Shown piece by piece: positions 26,460 to 34,938 of a stretch of 64,000 bases of DNA. Position numbers and translations under genes: made by a program. Every line of letters begins with the position of its first letter. The stretch's first letter is position 1. The stretch comes from Thalassobacillus devorans MSP14. Its GTDB lineage: Bacteria > Bacillota > Bacilli > Bacillales > Halobacillaceae. Location: NCBI RefSeq assembly GCF_000496835.1, contig NZ_KI543236.1, forward strand, positions 369,866 through 433,865, read 5' to 3'. Below the pieces are notes generated by a model. It saw nothing but the letters and a program-made list of their open reading frames with translations, was not told the origin of the DNA and did no database searches.

Positions 26460-27506
26460 GTGCAATCAAACATTAACATTGATTTTCATACACATATCAT
26501 TTCCGAGGAATTTTTGAATTTAGCTGAAAAATATGGCGATGACCGCTGGCCTGTGTTAGAGAAAACCTGTGATTGTGGTGCCAATATCATGATCAAGGGG
26601 AACAAATTCCGGGAGATAACGGACCAGACGTGGGATGCCGAAAAACGAATAAGTGACATGGATAAAGAAGGTATTGATATCCAGGTTTTATCCCCGATAC
26701 CGGTTACATTCAGTTATTGGGCAGACCCGGAACAAGGGTTGGAAATGGCCAGGTTCCAGAACGATTTCATTGCATCCGTCACACGGGAACACCCGGACAG
26801 GTTCATTGGGTTAGCTACCGTCCCATTACAGGATGTTGATTTAGCCATAGAAGAAATGGGTCGGGCAGTCAATGAACTGGGATTAAAAGGGATCGAAATC
26901 GGAAGTAACGTGGAAGGCAAGAATCTCGATGACGAGTCATTAGAACGTTTTTTCAAAGCTGCCAATGATCAGGAAGTGCCATTGTTTGTGCATCCTTGGG
27001 CGACATTAGGAAGAGAACGCATGCCACGCCATAACTTCATGTATATGGTAGGGATGCCTTCTGAAACAGCACTGGCAGCCGGAAGTATCATTATGAGCGG
27101 GATGCTGGATAGGTATCCAAAATTAAAATTATGTTTCGCCCATGGCGGCGGTGCTTTGCCGTATTTATTACCACGAATGGATAAAGGCTGGCATGTCTGG
27201 CCGCAAATCAGGAAGACAGAAAAGCCGCCAAGTCATTATGCGAAACAACTTTATTATGATTCACTCGTTTACGAGGAAGATAATTTACAGTTTATGATCG
27301 ATAAATTCGGTGTTGATCAGATCATAGCAGGTTCTGATTATCCTTTCTTATTACGTGAAGCACCATCCGGTAAAGTGGTAGACCAATTGTCGACACTGAG
27401 TGAAGCGGAAAAGGAAAAGATTCTCGCGATGAATGCTTTAGATTTCTTAAATCTGAATAAAGAAGACTACTTGAAGTCGGTCAACAAGGAATATAGTACG
27501 AAGTGA
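26460..27506 (+). CDS. Amidohydrolase-family decarboxylase (ACMSD-like)
   Basis: A 348-residue metal-dependent amidohydrolase_2 protein. Metal ligands are visible as His10-x-His12 (NIDFHTHIISEEF), a His in LFVHPWA, a His in CFAHGGGALPYL, and the Asp in AGSDYPF. The family includes 2-amino-3-carboxymuconate-6-semialdehyde decarboxylase, gamma-resorcylate decarboxylase and related non-oxidative decarboxylases. Placed right after an extradiol dioxygenase, it likely decarboxylates a carboxylated ring-fission product, as ACMSD and cumate-pathway enzymes do. The start is GTG 26460 with GGGAGAGG upstream. Confidence 0.82.
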   Translation: MQSNINIDFHTHIISEEFLNLAEKYGDDRWPVLEKTCDCGANIMIKGNKFREITDQTWDAEKRISDMDKEGIDIQVLSPIPVTFSYWADPEQGLEMARFQNDFIASVTREHPDRFIGLATVPLQDVDLAIEEMGRAVNELGLKGIEIGSNVEGKNLDDESLERFFKAANDQEVPLFVHPWATLGRERMPRHNFMYMVGMPSETALAAGSIIMSGMLDRYPKLKLCFAHGGGALPYLLPRMDKGWHVWPQIRKTEKPPSHYAKQLYYDSLVYEEDNLQFMIDKFGVDQIIAGSDYPFLLREAPSGKVVDQLSTLSEAEKEKILAMNALDFLNLNKEDYLKSVNKEYSTK

Positions 27507-27570
27507 AACTGGATGATTGAGACAGATTGGAAACAAGTCATCAAAACAGATAGAAAAGGAGAGGATCATC

Positions 27571-27804
27571 TTGGCATTTGTAATAACGAGTCCTTGCCAG
27601 CATGAAAAGGCAGCAGGGTGTGTTGACGTATGCCCGGTCGATTGTATTGCAGAAGGGGAGGATCAATATTATATTGATCCAAATACTTGTATAGACTGTG
27701 GTGCTTGCGTTGCAGCCTGCCCGGTTGAGGCAATCTTCGATGAACATGAGTTAACACCCGAACAGGAAGAACAACTGGAAAAAGCCGAAAACTTCTTCGG
27801 CTAG
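27571..27804 (+). CDS. Dicluster (7Fe/8Fe) ferredoxin
   Basis: A 77-residue ferredoxin, starting at TTG 27571 with AAAAGGAGAGG at 27554-27564. Eight cysteines are at 9, 17, 21, 25, 40, 43, 46 and 50 (CVDVCPVDC and CIDCGACVAACP). The longer first spacing (Cys9 to Cys17) is the pattern of bacterial [3Fe-4S][4Fe-4S] ferredoxins. It is the likely electron carrier between the TrxR-like reductase and the Rieske oxygenase. This replaces the [2Fe-2S] ferredoxin of most Proteobacterial systems. Confidence 0.9.
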   Translation: MAFVITSPCQHEKAAGCVDVCPVDCIAEGEDQYYIDPNTCIDCGACVAACPVEAIFDEHELTPEQEEQLEKAENFFG

Positions 27805-27858
27805 GGAGCGTGGGGCACGCCCCCTGAATCCCTGGCTGTCATTTGTATAGATATTTTC

Positions 27859-27888
27859 GGGAATGTTGGAGGCAACATTCCCCTTTTT
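27859..27888 (+). terminator. Rho-independent terminator after the ferredoxin gene
   Basis: A perfect 10-bp stem GGGAATGTTG / CAACATTCCC with loop GAGG and five T. It probably ends the Rieske operon, so pyruvate carboxylase is transcribed separately or by read-through. Confidence 0.88.
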
Positions 27889-27949
27889 CATTTAAAGTAA
27901 TGGTGGAAAAATGATCATAGCAGACAAAGAACGAAATGGAGAGTGGACT

Positions 27950-30900
27950 ATGGCAGACGTTAAGAAAATCAATAAAGTTTTAGTAGCAAACCGCGGGGAA
28001 ATTGCTATCCGCGTTTTCCGTGCATGTACAGAACTCGATATTCGCACCGTAGCAGTCTATTCCCAGGAAGACACTGGTTCTTATCACAGGTATAAAGCGG
28101 ATGAAGCTTATTTAGTAGGGGAAGGAAAGAAACCGATCGACGCCTATTTGGATATCGAAGGGATCATTGAAATCGCTAAACATGTAGGTGTTGATGCGAT
28201 TCATCCTGGTTACGGGTTCTTATCCGAAAACATAGAGTTTGCCCGCCGTTGTGAGCAGGAAGGGATCACCTTTATTGGACCGACGAGCGAACATTTAAAT
28301 ATGTTTGGGGATAAAGTGAAAGCACGGGATCAAGCGGTTCAGGCAGATATTCCTGTAATTCCTGGAAGCGATGGACCCGTAAGCGGCCTTCAGGAAATCC
28401 GCGACTTTGGTGAGGAACACGGCTATCCATTAATGATAAAAGCAGCCATGGGTGGCGGCGGACGCGGGATGCGCGTGGTCCGGAGTGCCGATACCCTGGA
28501 TGAAGCGTACGACAGAGCTCGTTCCGAAGCACGCGCTGCTTTTGGCAGTGATGAAGTCTATGTAGAAAGATTGATCGAAGAGCCGAAACATATTGAAGTG
28601 CAAATCATCGGGGATGCTGAGGGCAATATTGTCCATTTATATGAAAGAGACTGTTCGGTGCAAAGGCGCCATCAGAAAGTGGTAGAGGTGGCTCCGAGCG
28701 TAAGCTTGACGGACGAATTGAGGGAGCGGATCTGCCAGGCAGCCGTCAAGCTGATGGACAATGTCAAGTACATCAATGCAGGAACCGTTGAATTCCTTGT
28801 TACAGAGAATGAATTTTATTTTATTGAAGTGAATCCCCGTGTCCAGGTGGAGCACACGATCACAGAGATGATCACAGGAGTGGACATCGTCCAGACGCAA
28901 ATCCTTGTAGCAGAAGGATACAGTCTCCATGGCAATCGAATTGGTATTCCTGCACAGGCTGAGATCCATACCCATGGCTACGCCATCCAATCCCGTGTCA
29001 CCACAGAAGATCCGTTGAACAACTTTATGCCTGACACAGGGAAGATCATGGCCTACCGGACAGGGGGCGGGTTCGGCGTTCGGCTTGATGCCGGAAACGG
29101 ATTCCAGGGAGCGGTCATATCCCCATACTATGATTCTTTGCTGGTGAAGCTGTCGACGTGGGCATTAAGTTTTGATCAGGCTGCCAAAAAAATGGTACGT
29201 AACTTAAAAGAGTTCCGCATCCGCGGTATTAAGACGAACATTCCATTTCTGGAAAACGTCATTCAGCATAAACAATTCCTATCCGGCGAGTACCATACAA
29301 CTTTTATCGACCGGTCTCCGGAATTGTTTGTATTTCCGAAAAGAAAAGACCGCGGAACGAAGATGCTGTCCTATATTGCGGACCGGACGGTTAACGGCTT
29401 TGAAGGGAATGGAAACCGGAAGAAACCAGCGTATTCCAAACCCAGGATTCCTAAGATTAAACATTACGAGTCGATCCCAAATGGGACCAAGCAGATTCTG
29501 GAGGAACGTGGAGCAGAGGGGCTGGCCGAATGGCTGAAGGAACAGGAAGAAGTACTTATGACAGATACAACCTTCCGCGATGCCCACCAGTCCTTATTAG
29601 CGACAAGGGTCCGGACAAAAGATCTGGAAAATATCGCGGAACCGACAGCCTGTCTGCTTCCGGAATTGTTTTCCATGGAGATGTGGGGAGGCGCTACGTT
29701 TGATGTAGCCTACCGGTTCCTCAATGAGGATCCATGGGAGCGGTTATTGAAACTGCGCAACAAGGCACCGAACGTACTGTTCCAAATGCTCCTGAGGGCT
29801 TCCAATGCGGTAGGATATAAAAACTACCCGGACAACTTGATTCGTGAATTTGTAGAGAAAAGTGCCGATGCAGGTATCGGTGTGTTCCGTATATTCGACA
29901 GTCTTAACTGGATTGATGGCATGAAGCTGACCATTGATGCGGTCAGGGAAAGTGGCAAGGTAGCTGAGGCGGCGATGTGCTACACCGGGGATATCCTTGA
30001 TTCCAGCCGTCCGAAATATGACCTGGCGTATTATCAAAAGGTAGCGAAAGAGCTGCAGGATTCCGGGGCACATATCCTCGGGATTAAAGATATGGCTGGA
30101 TTGTTAAAACCGGAAGCAGCATATCAATTGATTTCCACCTTGAAAGAAACAATTGATATACCGATTCATTTGCATACCCACGATACAAGCGGAAACGGCC
30201 TGTTCACCTATGCCCGTGCCGTTGAAGCAGGGGTTGATGTCGTAGATGTGGCCGCAGGTTCGATGGCAGGATTGACCTCCCAGCCGAGTGCCAGCAGCCT
30301 ATACTACGCTTTAGAAGGAAACGAAAGAAAGCCGAACGTTGATATTAGCGCTTACGAAAAACTGGGACGCTATTGGGAGGATACACGAAAATACTATCAG
30401 GACTTTGAAAGCGGCATGAACGCCCCGCACACAGAGGTATATGAACATGAAATGCCTGGCGGGCAGTACAGTAATCTTCAGCAGCAGGCCAAAGCAGTCG
30501 GGCTTGGCTCCCGATGGGACGAAGTGAAGACCATGTACCGTCGCGTCAACGATATGTTCGGGGATATCGTCAAAGTGACACCATCTTCAAAGATTGTCGG
30601 GGACATGGCCCTTTATATGGTGCAAAATGATTTGAATGAGGATGATATTTATGAAGAAGGGGAATCTCTCGACTTCCCGGATAGTGTGGTCGAGTTTTTC
30701 CAAGGTTATTTGGGTCAGCCTTATGGCGGATTTCCTGCCGAACTGCAGCGGATTATCCTGAAAGGTCGCGAGCCGATCGGTGTCCGTCCGGGTGAACTGC
30801 TGGAGCCTGTGGACTTCAATAACCTGAAAGAGACGCTGTTCCATTCCCTTGATCGGCAGGTCACCAGTTTTGATATGATCAGCTATGCCTTGTATCCGAA

Positions 30901-31393
30901 AGTATTCATGGACCATCAAAAGTTCATGGAGCAATACGGCAATGTGTCCGTGCTGGATACCCCGACGTTCTTCTACGGGATGAGACTCGGTGAAGAAATC
31001 GAGCTGGATATTGAGCAGGGGAAGACACTGATTGTCAAATTGATTTCTATAGGGGAGCCGCAAATCGACGGAACGAGGACCGTCTTCTTTGAGCTGAATG
31101 GCCAGCCGCGTGAGGTAGTCGTCAAGGACCAGAATGTGAAAGCCACTGTCCAGGAGCGGCCTAAAGCAGATAAATCGAATGATAAACACATTGGTGCCAC
31201 GATGCCGGGAACGGTTATTAAGGTGCTGTCAGGAAAAGGTGAACAGGTGAAAAAAGGCGATCATTTAATGATCACGGAAGCCATGAAGATGGAGACAACC
31301 GTCCAGGCGCCTTTTGATGGAAAAATAAAGGATATCTATGTAGAAAGTAATGAAGCCATTCATGTAGGCGATTTAATGATCGAATTTGAATAA
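27950..31393 (+). CDS. pycA: Pyruvate carboxylase
   Basis: Makes oxaloacetate from pyruvate, bicarbonate and ATP with biotin. From N-terminus: biotin carboxylase (KVLVANRGEIAIRVFRACTE; GGGGRGMRVV ATP-grasp loop near 170), carboxyltransferase TIM barrel from about 520 (DTTFRDAHQSLLATRVRT, a metal-site HLHTHDTSG), and a C-terminal biotinyl domain with Lys in EAMKMET. ATG 27950 with GGAGAG upstream gives 1147 residues, almost the length of Bacillus PycA; ATG 27911 would add 13 residues. Finding it in an aromatic cluster rather than beside haem A genes suggests a role in anaplerosis from meta-pathway pyruvate, perhaps as a second copy. Confidence 0.95.
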   Translation: MADVKKINKVLVANRGEIAIRVFRACTELDIRTVAVYSQEDTGSYHRYKADEAYLVGEGKKPIDAYLDIEGIIEIAKHVGVDAIHPGYGFLSENIEFARRCEQEGITFIGPTSEHLNMFGDKVKARDQAVQADIPVIPGSDGPVSGLQEIRDFGEEHGYPLMIKAAMGGGGRGMRVVRSADTLDEAYDRARSEARAAFGSDEVYVERLIEEPKHIEVQIIGDAEGNIVHLYERDCSVQRRHQKVVEVAPSVSLTDELRERICQAAVKLMDNVKYINAGTVEFLVTENEFYFIEVNPRVQVEHTITEMITGVDIVQTQILVAEGYSLHGNRIGIPAQAEIHTHGYAIQSRVTTEDPLNNFMPDTGKIMAYRTGGGFGVRLDAGNGFQGAVISPYYDSLLVKLSTWALSFDQAAKKMVRNLKEFRIRGIKTNIPFLENVIQHKQFLSGEYHTTFIDRSPELFVFPKRKDRGTKMLSYIADRTVNGFEGNGNRKKPAYSKPRIPKIKHYESIPNGTKQILEERGAEGLAEWLKEQEEVLMTDTTFRDAHQSLLATRVRTKDLENIAEPTACLLPELFSMEMWGGATFDVAYRFLNEDPWERLLKLRNKAPNVLFQMLLRASNAVGYKNYPDNLIREFVEKSADAGIGVFRIFDSLNWIDGMKLTIDAVRESGKVAEAAMCYTGDILDSSRPKYDLAYYQKVAKELQDSGAHILGIKDMAGLLKPEAAYQLISTLKETIDIPIHLHTHDTSGNGLFTYARAVEAGVDVVDVAAGSMAGLTSQPSASSLYYALEGNERKPNVDISAYEKLGRYWEDTRKYYQDFESGMNAPHTEVYEHEMPGGQYSNLQQQAKAVGLGSRWDEVKTMYRRVNDMFGDIVKVTPSSKIVGDMALYMVQNDLNEDDIYEEGESLDFPDSVVEFFQGYLGQPYGGFPAELQRIILKGREPIGVRPGELLEPVDFNNLKETLFHSLDRQVTSFDMISYALYPKVFMDHQKFMEQYGNVSVLDTPTFFYGMRLGEEIELDIEQGKTLIVKLISIGEPQIDGTRTVFFELNGQPREVVVKDQNVKATVQERPKADKSNDKHIGATMPGTVIKVLSGKGEQVKKGDHLMITEAMKMETTVQAPFDGKIKDIYVESNEAIHVGDLMIEFE

Positions 31394-31411
31394 CGAAAGA
31401 AGGGGAGTGAA

Positions 31412-32347
31412 ATGATGAATAATATTACGGTACTTGGAGCAGGTGTTATGGGGCATGGTGCCGCTCAATTATTTGCCCAGGCAGGAAAAAATGTAAAAAT
31501 CCGGGCCAGACGCGAGTCATCATTAGAAGATGCAAGAGAACTTATGACGAATAGCTTGAAAATTATGGTTGAAAAAGAGATGCTGACGGAAAACGAGATG
31601 CACCAGGCGTTAGCCCGTATCACGTATACCACGGATTTGCACGAAGCTATCCAAGGTGCTGACTTTATTTTTGAATCCATTCCGGAAGATCTTGAAAAGA
31701 AACTCGATACTTACGAAGTTATTGAACGTATTGTTTCAGACGATACGATTATTTCTTCTAATACTTCCACTTTCCCGCTAAAGGAATTAACTCAAAAAGC
31801 AAAGCATCCGGAGAGGTTTGTCATTACACACTTCTTTAATCCGCCACAGCTTGTACCTATTGTGGAAATTGTGAAGGGAGAAAAAACAGAGGAACATGTG
31901 GTAGAAACAACCTATAAGCTAATACAAGAAATCGGAAAAAATCCGGTAGTGCTGAAAAAAGAAATTTCAGGCTTTATTGTTAACCGTGTTCAAGTAGCTA
32001 TGCTTCGGGAAGCGTTCTATTTAATGGAAGAGGGAGTAGCTACTGCGGAAGATATTGATGTTGCTATGAAAGGAAGTATGGGTTTTAAATGGGCTTTTTG
32101 CGGACCAATGGAAAGTCAGGATTTAGCCGGCCTGCAAACCACCCAGGCGATGGTTGGAAAGATAGTAGAAGATCTATCCAATACAAGAGAAGTCCCAGCT
32201 TTCTTGAAGAAAATGGTGGAAAATGAACAGTTTGGAATCAGAACAAATAAGGGTTTTTACGAATATGACGATCACGGTGAACAAGCCATTCACAAACGAG
32301 ACGACCATTTTCTGGATCTCTTAAAGTTATTACAGCAAAAAGGTTGA
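31412..32347 (+). CDS. 3-hydroxyacyl-CoA dehydrogenase (3-hydroxybutyryl-CoA dehydrogenase-like)
   Basis: A 311-residue NAD-dependent dehydrogenase. The Rossmann motif is ITVLGAGVMGHGAAQLFAQAG. The catalytic region SSNTSTFPLKELTQKAKHPERFVITHFFNPP contains the conserved Ser, Asn and His. The C-terminal helical domain has GFIVNRVQ and LAGLQTT. Two adjacent ATG codons (31412, 31415) follow GAAGGGGAGTG; either can start. It is 18 bases after pycA and so probably co-transcribed. What acyl-CoA it serves in an aromatic context is unclear. Confidence 0.87.
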   Translation: MMNNITVLGAGVMGHGAAQLFAQAGKNVKIRARRESSLEDARELMTNSLKIMVEKEMLTENEMHQALARITYTTDLHEAIQGADFIFESIPEDLEKKLDTYEVIERIVSDDTIISSNTSTFPLKELTQKAKHPERFVITHFFNPPQLVPIVEIVKGEKTEEHVVETTYKLIQEIGKNPVVLKKEISGFIVNRVQVAMLREAFYLMEEGVATAEDIDVAMKGSMGFKWAFCGPMESQDLAGLQTTQAMVGKIVEDLSNTREVPAFLKKMVENEQFGIRTNKGFYEYDDHGEQAIHKRDDHFLDLLKLLQQKG

Positions 32348-32362
32348 ACAAGAGACGTTAAA

Positions 32363-32415
32363 AAGTGCCTGATCCCCAGTGAGTTAACGCTTTACTGCAG
32401 TGGGGGTCAGGCACT
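32363..32415. repeat. Dispersed palindromic repeat, copy 2 (terminator-like)
   Basis: AAGTGCCTGATCCCC pairs with GGGGTCAGGCACTT around AGTGAGTTAACGC. It is one of the best-preserved copies. It follows the dehydrogenase gene and probably terminates the pycA transcript. Confidence 0.75.
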
Positions 32416-32466
32416 TGTTTGTCTCCGGTGAGTTACAGCAGGAGGGAGTATCCAGTACCTATCAAC

Positions 32467-32478
32467 GAAACCGGTTTC
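32467..32478 (+). promoter_or_regulatory. LacI-type operator upstream of the glucan transporter
   Basis: GAAACCGGTTTC, a perfect 12-bp palindrome. The same core is at 32592 and 38259, with a variant at 32522. It is the likely site for the LacI regulator at 35846. Confidence 0.75.
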
Positions 32479-32519
32479 TGAAAAATAGAGAAAAAGTTAT
32501 GTAAAATTCAAAAAATATA

Positions 32520-32548
32520 TTGAAACCGGATACATTTATAGTTATAAT
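32520..32548 (+). promoter_or_regulatory. Sigma-A promoter of the glucan operon
   Basis: TTGAAA (32520-32525), 17-base spacer, TATAAT (32543-32548). A degenerate operator GAAACCGGATAC covers the -35 and spacer, so repressor binding would occlude RNA polymerase. Confidence 0.85.
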
Positions 32549-32577
32549 CACCTTGAAGTTACATTTTTGCTGGTTTT

Positions 32578-32617
32578 TTTTAAACATTAACGAAACCGGT
32601 TTCGTTAATGTTTAAAA
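32578..32617 (+). promoter_or_regulatory. Forty-bp perfect palindromic operator
   Basis: The sequence is a perfect inverted repeat centred between 32597 and 32598. It carries GAAACCGGTTTC at its core and extends through CATTAACGAAACC on each side. It lies about 40 bases downstream of the promoter, in the leader. It is probably the primary LacI-family operator, and the RNA could also fold into a long hairpin. Confidence 0.8.
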
Positions 32618-32651
32618 ACTTCAAATCTATCAAACAAAGGGGAAGGTTTAG

Positions 32652-33923
32652 GTGAAGAAAAACTTACTTGTGTTTCTGGTATTGAGTTTGTCGGTGTTCC
32701 TTTATGCGTGTAATGGTGAAAATGATCAATCAGCTTCAGGGGAAGGTACAGTGACATTGGACTTTTGGGTGTTTGGTGCCACCAATTATGAAGAATTGGC
32801 CAAAGAGTATGAAAAAGAAAATCCGAATGTGAATATTAAAATCAAAAATTCAGAGCTCGGGGATCATCATGATAGTTTATTTACATCCATCTCTGCAGGG
32901 ACAGGCGCACCTGACCTTACGATGATTGAAGTGGACCAGTTGGATCGTTACCGGGAAGCACAAGATAGATTTGTGAATTTATATGATTTAGGTGCAGAAG
33001 AAATCAAAGATAAATACTTAGATTGGAAATGGCAAATGGCGGAAAATGGTGAAGGGGATTTCCTTTTCGGTTTGCCGACGGACATAGGCCCAAAAGCGAT
33101 GTATTACCATACGGAGGTTTTTGAAAAAGCAGGACTTCCGACAGACCCGGATAAGGTAAGTGATTTGATATCTTCTCCTGAGAAGTTTGCTGAGGCTGGA
33201 AAGAAAGTATTGGATGCTACAGGGAAACCAATGGTTGACAGTATGGAAATGGCTTTCCGTGCCAATATGGATGCATTAGAAGTCAGCTATTTTAATCGTG
33301 ACGGGGAACTATTGATCGATCAGCCGGACAATGGAGTGAAAGAAGCATATGATTATGCGGTCAAACTTCAACAGCAAGGCCTAGTCGGCGAATATCAAAT
33401 GTGGACGCCTGAGTGGGCGAATGCATTGAATCAAGGGGAATTTGCTGTTGAGATGGCACCAGCCTGGCTGAAAGGGTACATGACAGAAAATGCACCTGAG
33501 GCAGCAGGAAAGTGGCGTGTCACGCCTCTGCCTACTAACTTTACTGGAAACTGGGGAGGATCTTATATAGCCATTCCAGCTGAAACAGAACATAGCAAAG
33601 AAGCATATGAATTTGCGAAATGGCTGGTATCTCCTGAAAATCAGTTGAAATCGTTTACGGAGAGCGGGTTGTTCCCATCAGCTCCTGAGGTTTACGAAAT
33701 GGAAGCATTCAAAAATAACAAGGATGAATATTTCGGGGGCCAGAATACCGCTGCTGTCTTCGCAGAAGCAGCAAAAGAAATTCCAGAAGTGTATAAAGGA
33801 CCGAAATACGTGACAGTCAATAATGAAGTTCTTACTGCTCTGAGAAATGTACAAGAAGGGGCAAATCCTGAAAAAGAGTGGGAAGCAGCAATTAAGCGAA
33901 TCAAAGGTCTGTTAGAACGTTAA
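32652..33923 (+). CDS. ABC transporter sugar-binding lipoprotein
   Basis: Extracellular family 1 solute-binding protein, 423 residues. The start is GTG 32652 after AAAGGGGAAGG. It has a lipoprotein signal with LYAC (Cys20), then a classic fold: VTLDFWVFGATNYEELAKEYEKENPNV, APDLTMIEVDQLDRY, FAVEMAPAWLKGYM, WRVTPLPTNFTGNWGGSYIAIPAETEH. It captures oligosaccharides outside the membrane. With a GH16 endo-glucanase and GH1 glucosidase in the same locus, laminari-oligosaccharides are the likely ligand. Confidence 0.93.
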   Translation: MKKNLLVFLVLSLSVFLYACNGENDQSASGEGTVTLDFWVFGATNYEELAKEYEKENPNVNIKIKNSELGDHHDSLFTSISAGTGAPDLTMIEVDQLDRYREAQDRFVNLYDLGAEEIKDKYLDWKWQMAENGEGDFLFGLPTDIGPKAMYYHTEVFEKAGLPTDPDKVSDLISSPEKFAEAGKKVLDATGKPMVDSMEMAFRANMDALEVSYFNRDGELLIDQPDNGVKEAYDYAVKLQQQGLVGEYQMWTPEWANALNQGEFAVEMAPAWLKGYMTENAPEAAGKWRVTPLPTNFTGNWGGSYIAIPAETEHSKEAYEFAKWLVSPENQLKSFTESGLFPSAPEVYEMEAFKNNKDEYFGGQNTAAVFAEAAKEIPEVYKGPKYVTVNNEVLTALRNVQEGANPEKEWEAAIKRIKGLLER

Positions 33924-33981
33924 AAAGAAAAGGGCTGGATGAAACTGTCTGGCCCTCCTTACATAATGAGGAGGGAAACTA

Positions 33982-34935
33982 GTGGAGAATGTGCAGAAAC
34001 AACAACACATTTCAAAACAAAAGACGGCTGCACAAATGTCTGAAAAGAAAAAAGATATGCTATCCGGATATTTGTATATCGCACCATTCTTTATCATTTT
34101 TGCAATAATCGGTTTATACCCGGCCGTTTTCAGTATTGTGCTCGCTTTTCAAAAATGGAATGGTCTGGGAGCGATGGAATATGTCGGCCTGAACAATTTT
34201 TCAATCGTACTGCAAGACCCATTATTCTGGAAGTCATTATATAACACAGTCGTCATCGGTTTGATGGGAACAGCCCCTCAATTGATTGTCGGTATCATCC
34301 TGGCTTTCTTTCTTAACATGGCTGTCATTCGTTTCACTGATTTTTTCCGGGTGACCATTTTTATGCCCTACATCACTTCAATGGTTGCCGTTGCATTGGT
34401 TTTCGGGGTTTTCTTCAGCAGCAGTGAAACAGCATTGGCTAACTATTTGATTGGTTTGTTCGGCTTGGATCCTGTCAGTTGGAAGACGTCTGAATGGGGA
34501 GCTAAAATTGCTATATCCCTAATGGTTTTTTGGAGGTGGGTCGGATATAATACGATCATTTACCTGGCAGGTTTACAGAGCATTCCAAAAGATTTGTACG
34601 AAGCAGCCACCATTGATGGAGCCGGCAAGGTTCAACAGTTTTTCCATATTACGATTCCGATGCTGAAACCATTTATTATCCTTACTGTTTTCATGTCTAC
34701 AGTAGGGGCATTGCAATTGTTTGCAGAACCGGCTGTTTTTTTAGGTTCTTCCGCGTTCAACCGTGACGAGGCTATGACTGTGGTGATGTATCTTTATCGG
34801 GATGCTTTCAACTTGGGCTCCTTTGGAACCGCTTCAGCGACTGCCGTATTATTGTTGATCATCATCGTTGGTGCAGCGGCATTGAATACATGGCTGACTT
34901 CTGGTATTGGCCGCAAAAAGAAAAGGAAGGTGTAA
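33982..34935 (+). CDS. Sugar ABC transporter permease (MalF/UgpA type)
   Basis: A 317-residue inner-membrane permease with six predicted hydrophobic segments. It carries the EAA loop LYEAATIDGAGKVQQFFHITIPMLKP that contacts the ATPase. The cytoplasmic N-terminus is Lys- and Gln-rich. The start is GTG 33982 after GAGGAGGG. A hairpin-forming stretch at 33930-33957 between the binding-protein gene and this one may account for higher binding-protein levels. No ATPase gene is present, so it probably uses a shared MsmX-type ATPase encoded elsewhere. Confidence 0.93.
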   Translation: MENVQKQQHISKQKTAAQMSEKKKDMLSGYLYIAPFFIIFAIIGLYPAVFSIVLAFQKWNGLGAMEYVGLNNFSIVLQDPLFWKSLYNTVVIGLMGTAPQLIVGIILAFFLNMAVIRFTDFFRVTIFMPYITSMVAVALVFGVFFSSSETALANYLIGLFGLDPVSWKTSEWGAKIAISLMVFWRWVGYNTIIYLAGLQSIPKDLYEAATIDGAGKVQQFFHITIPMLKPFIILTVFMSTVGALQLFAEPAVFLGSSAFNRDEAMTVVMYLYRDAFNLGSFGTASATAVLLLIIIVGAAALNTWLTSGIGRKKKRKV

Positions 34936-34938
34936 GAG

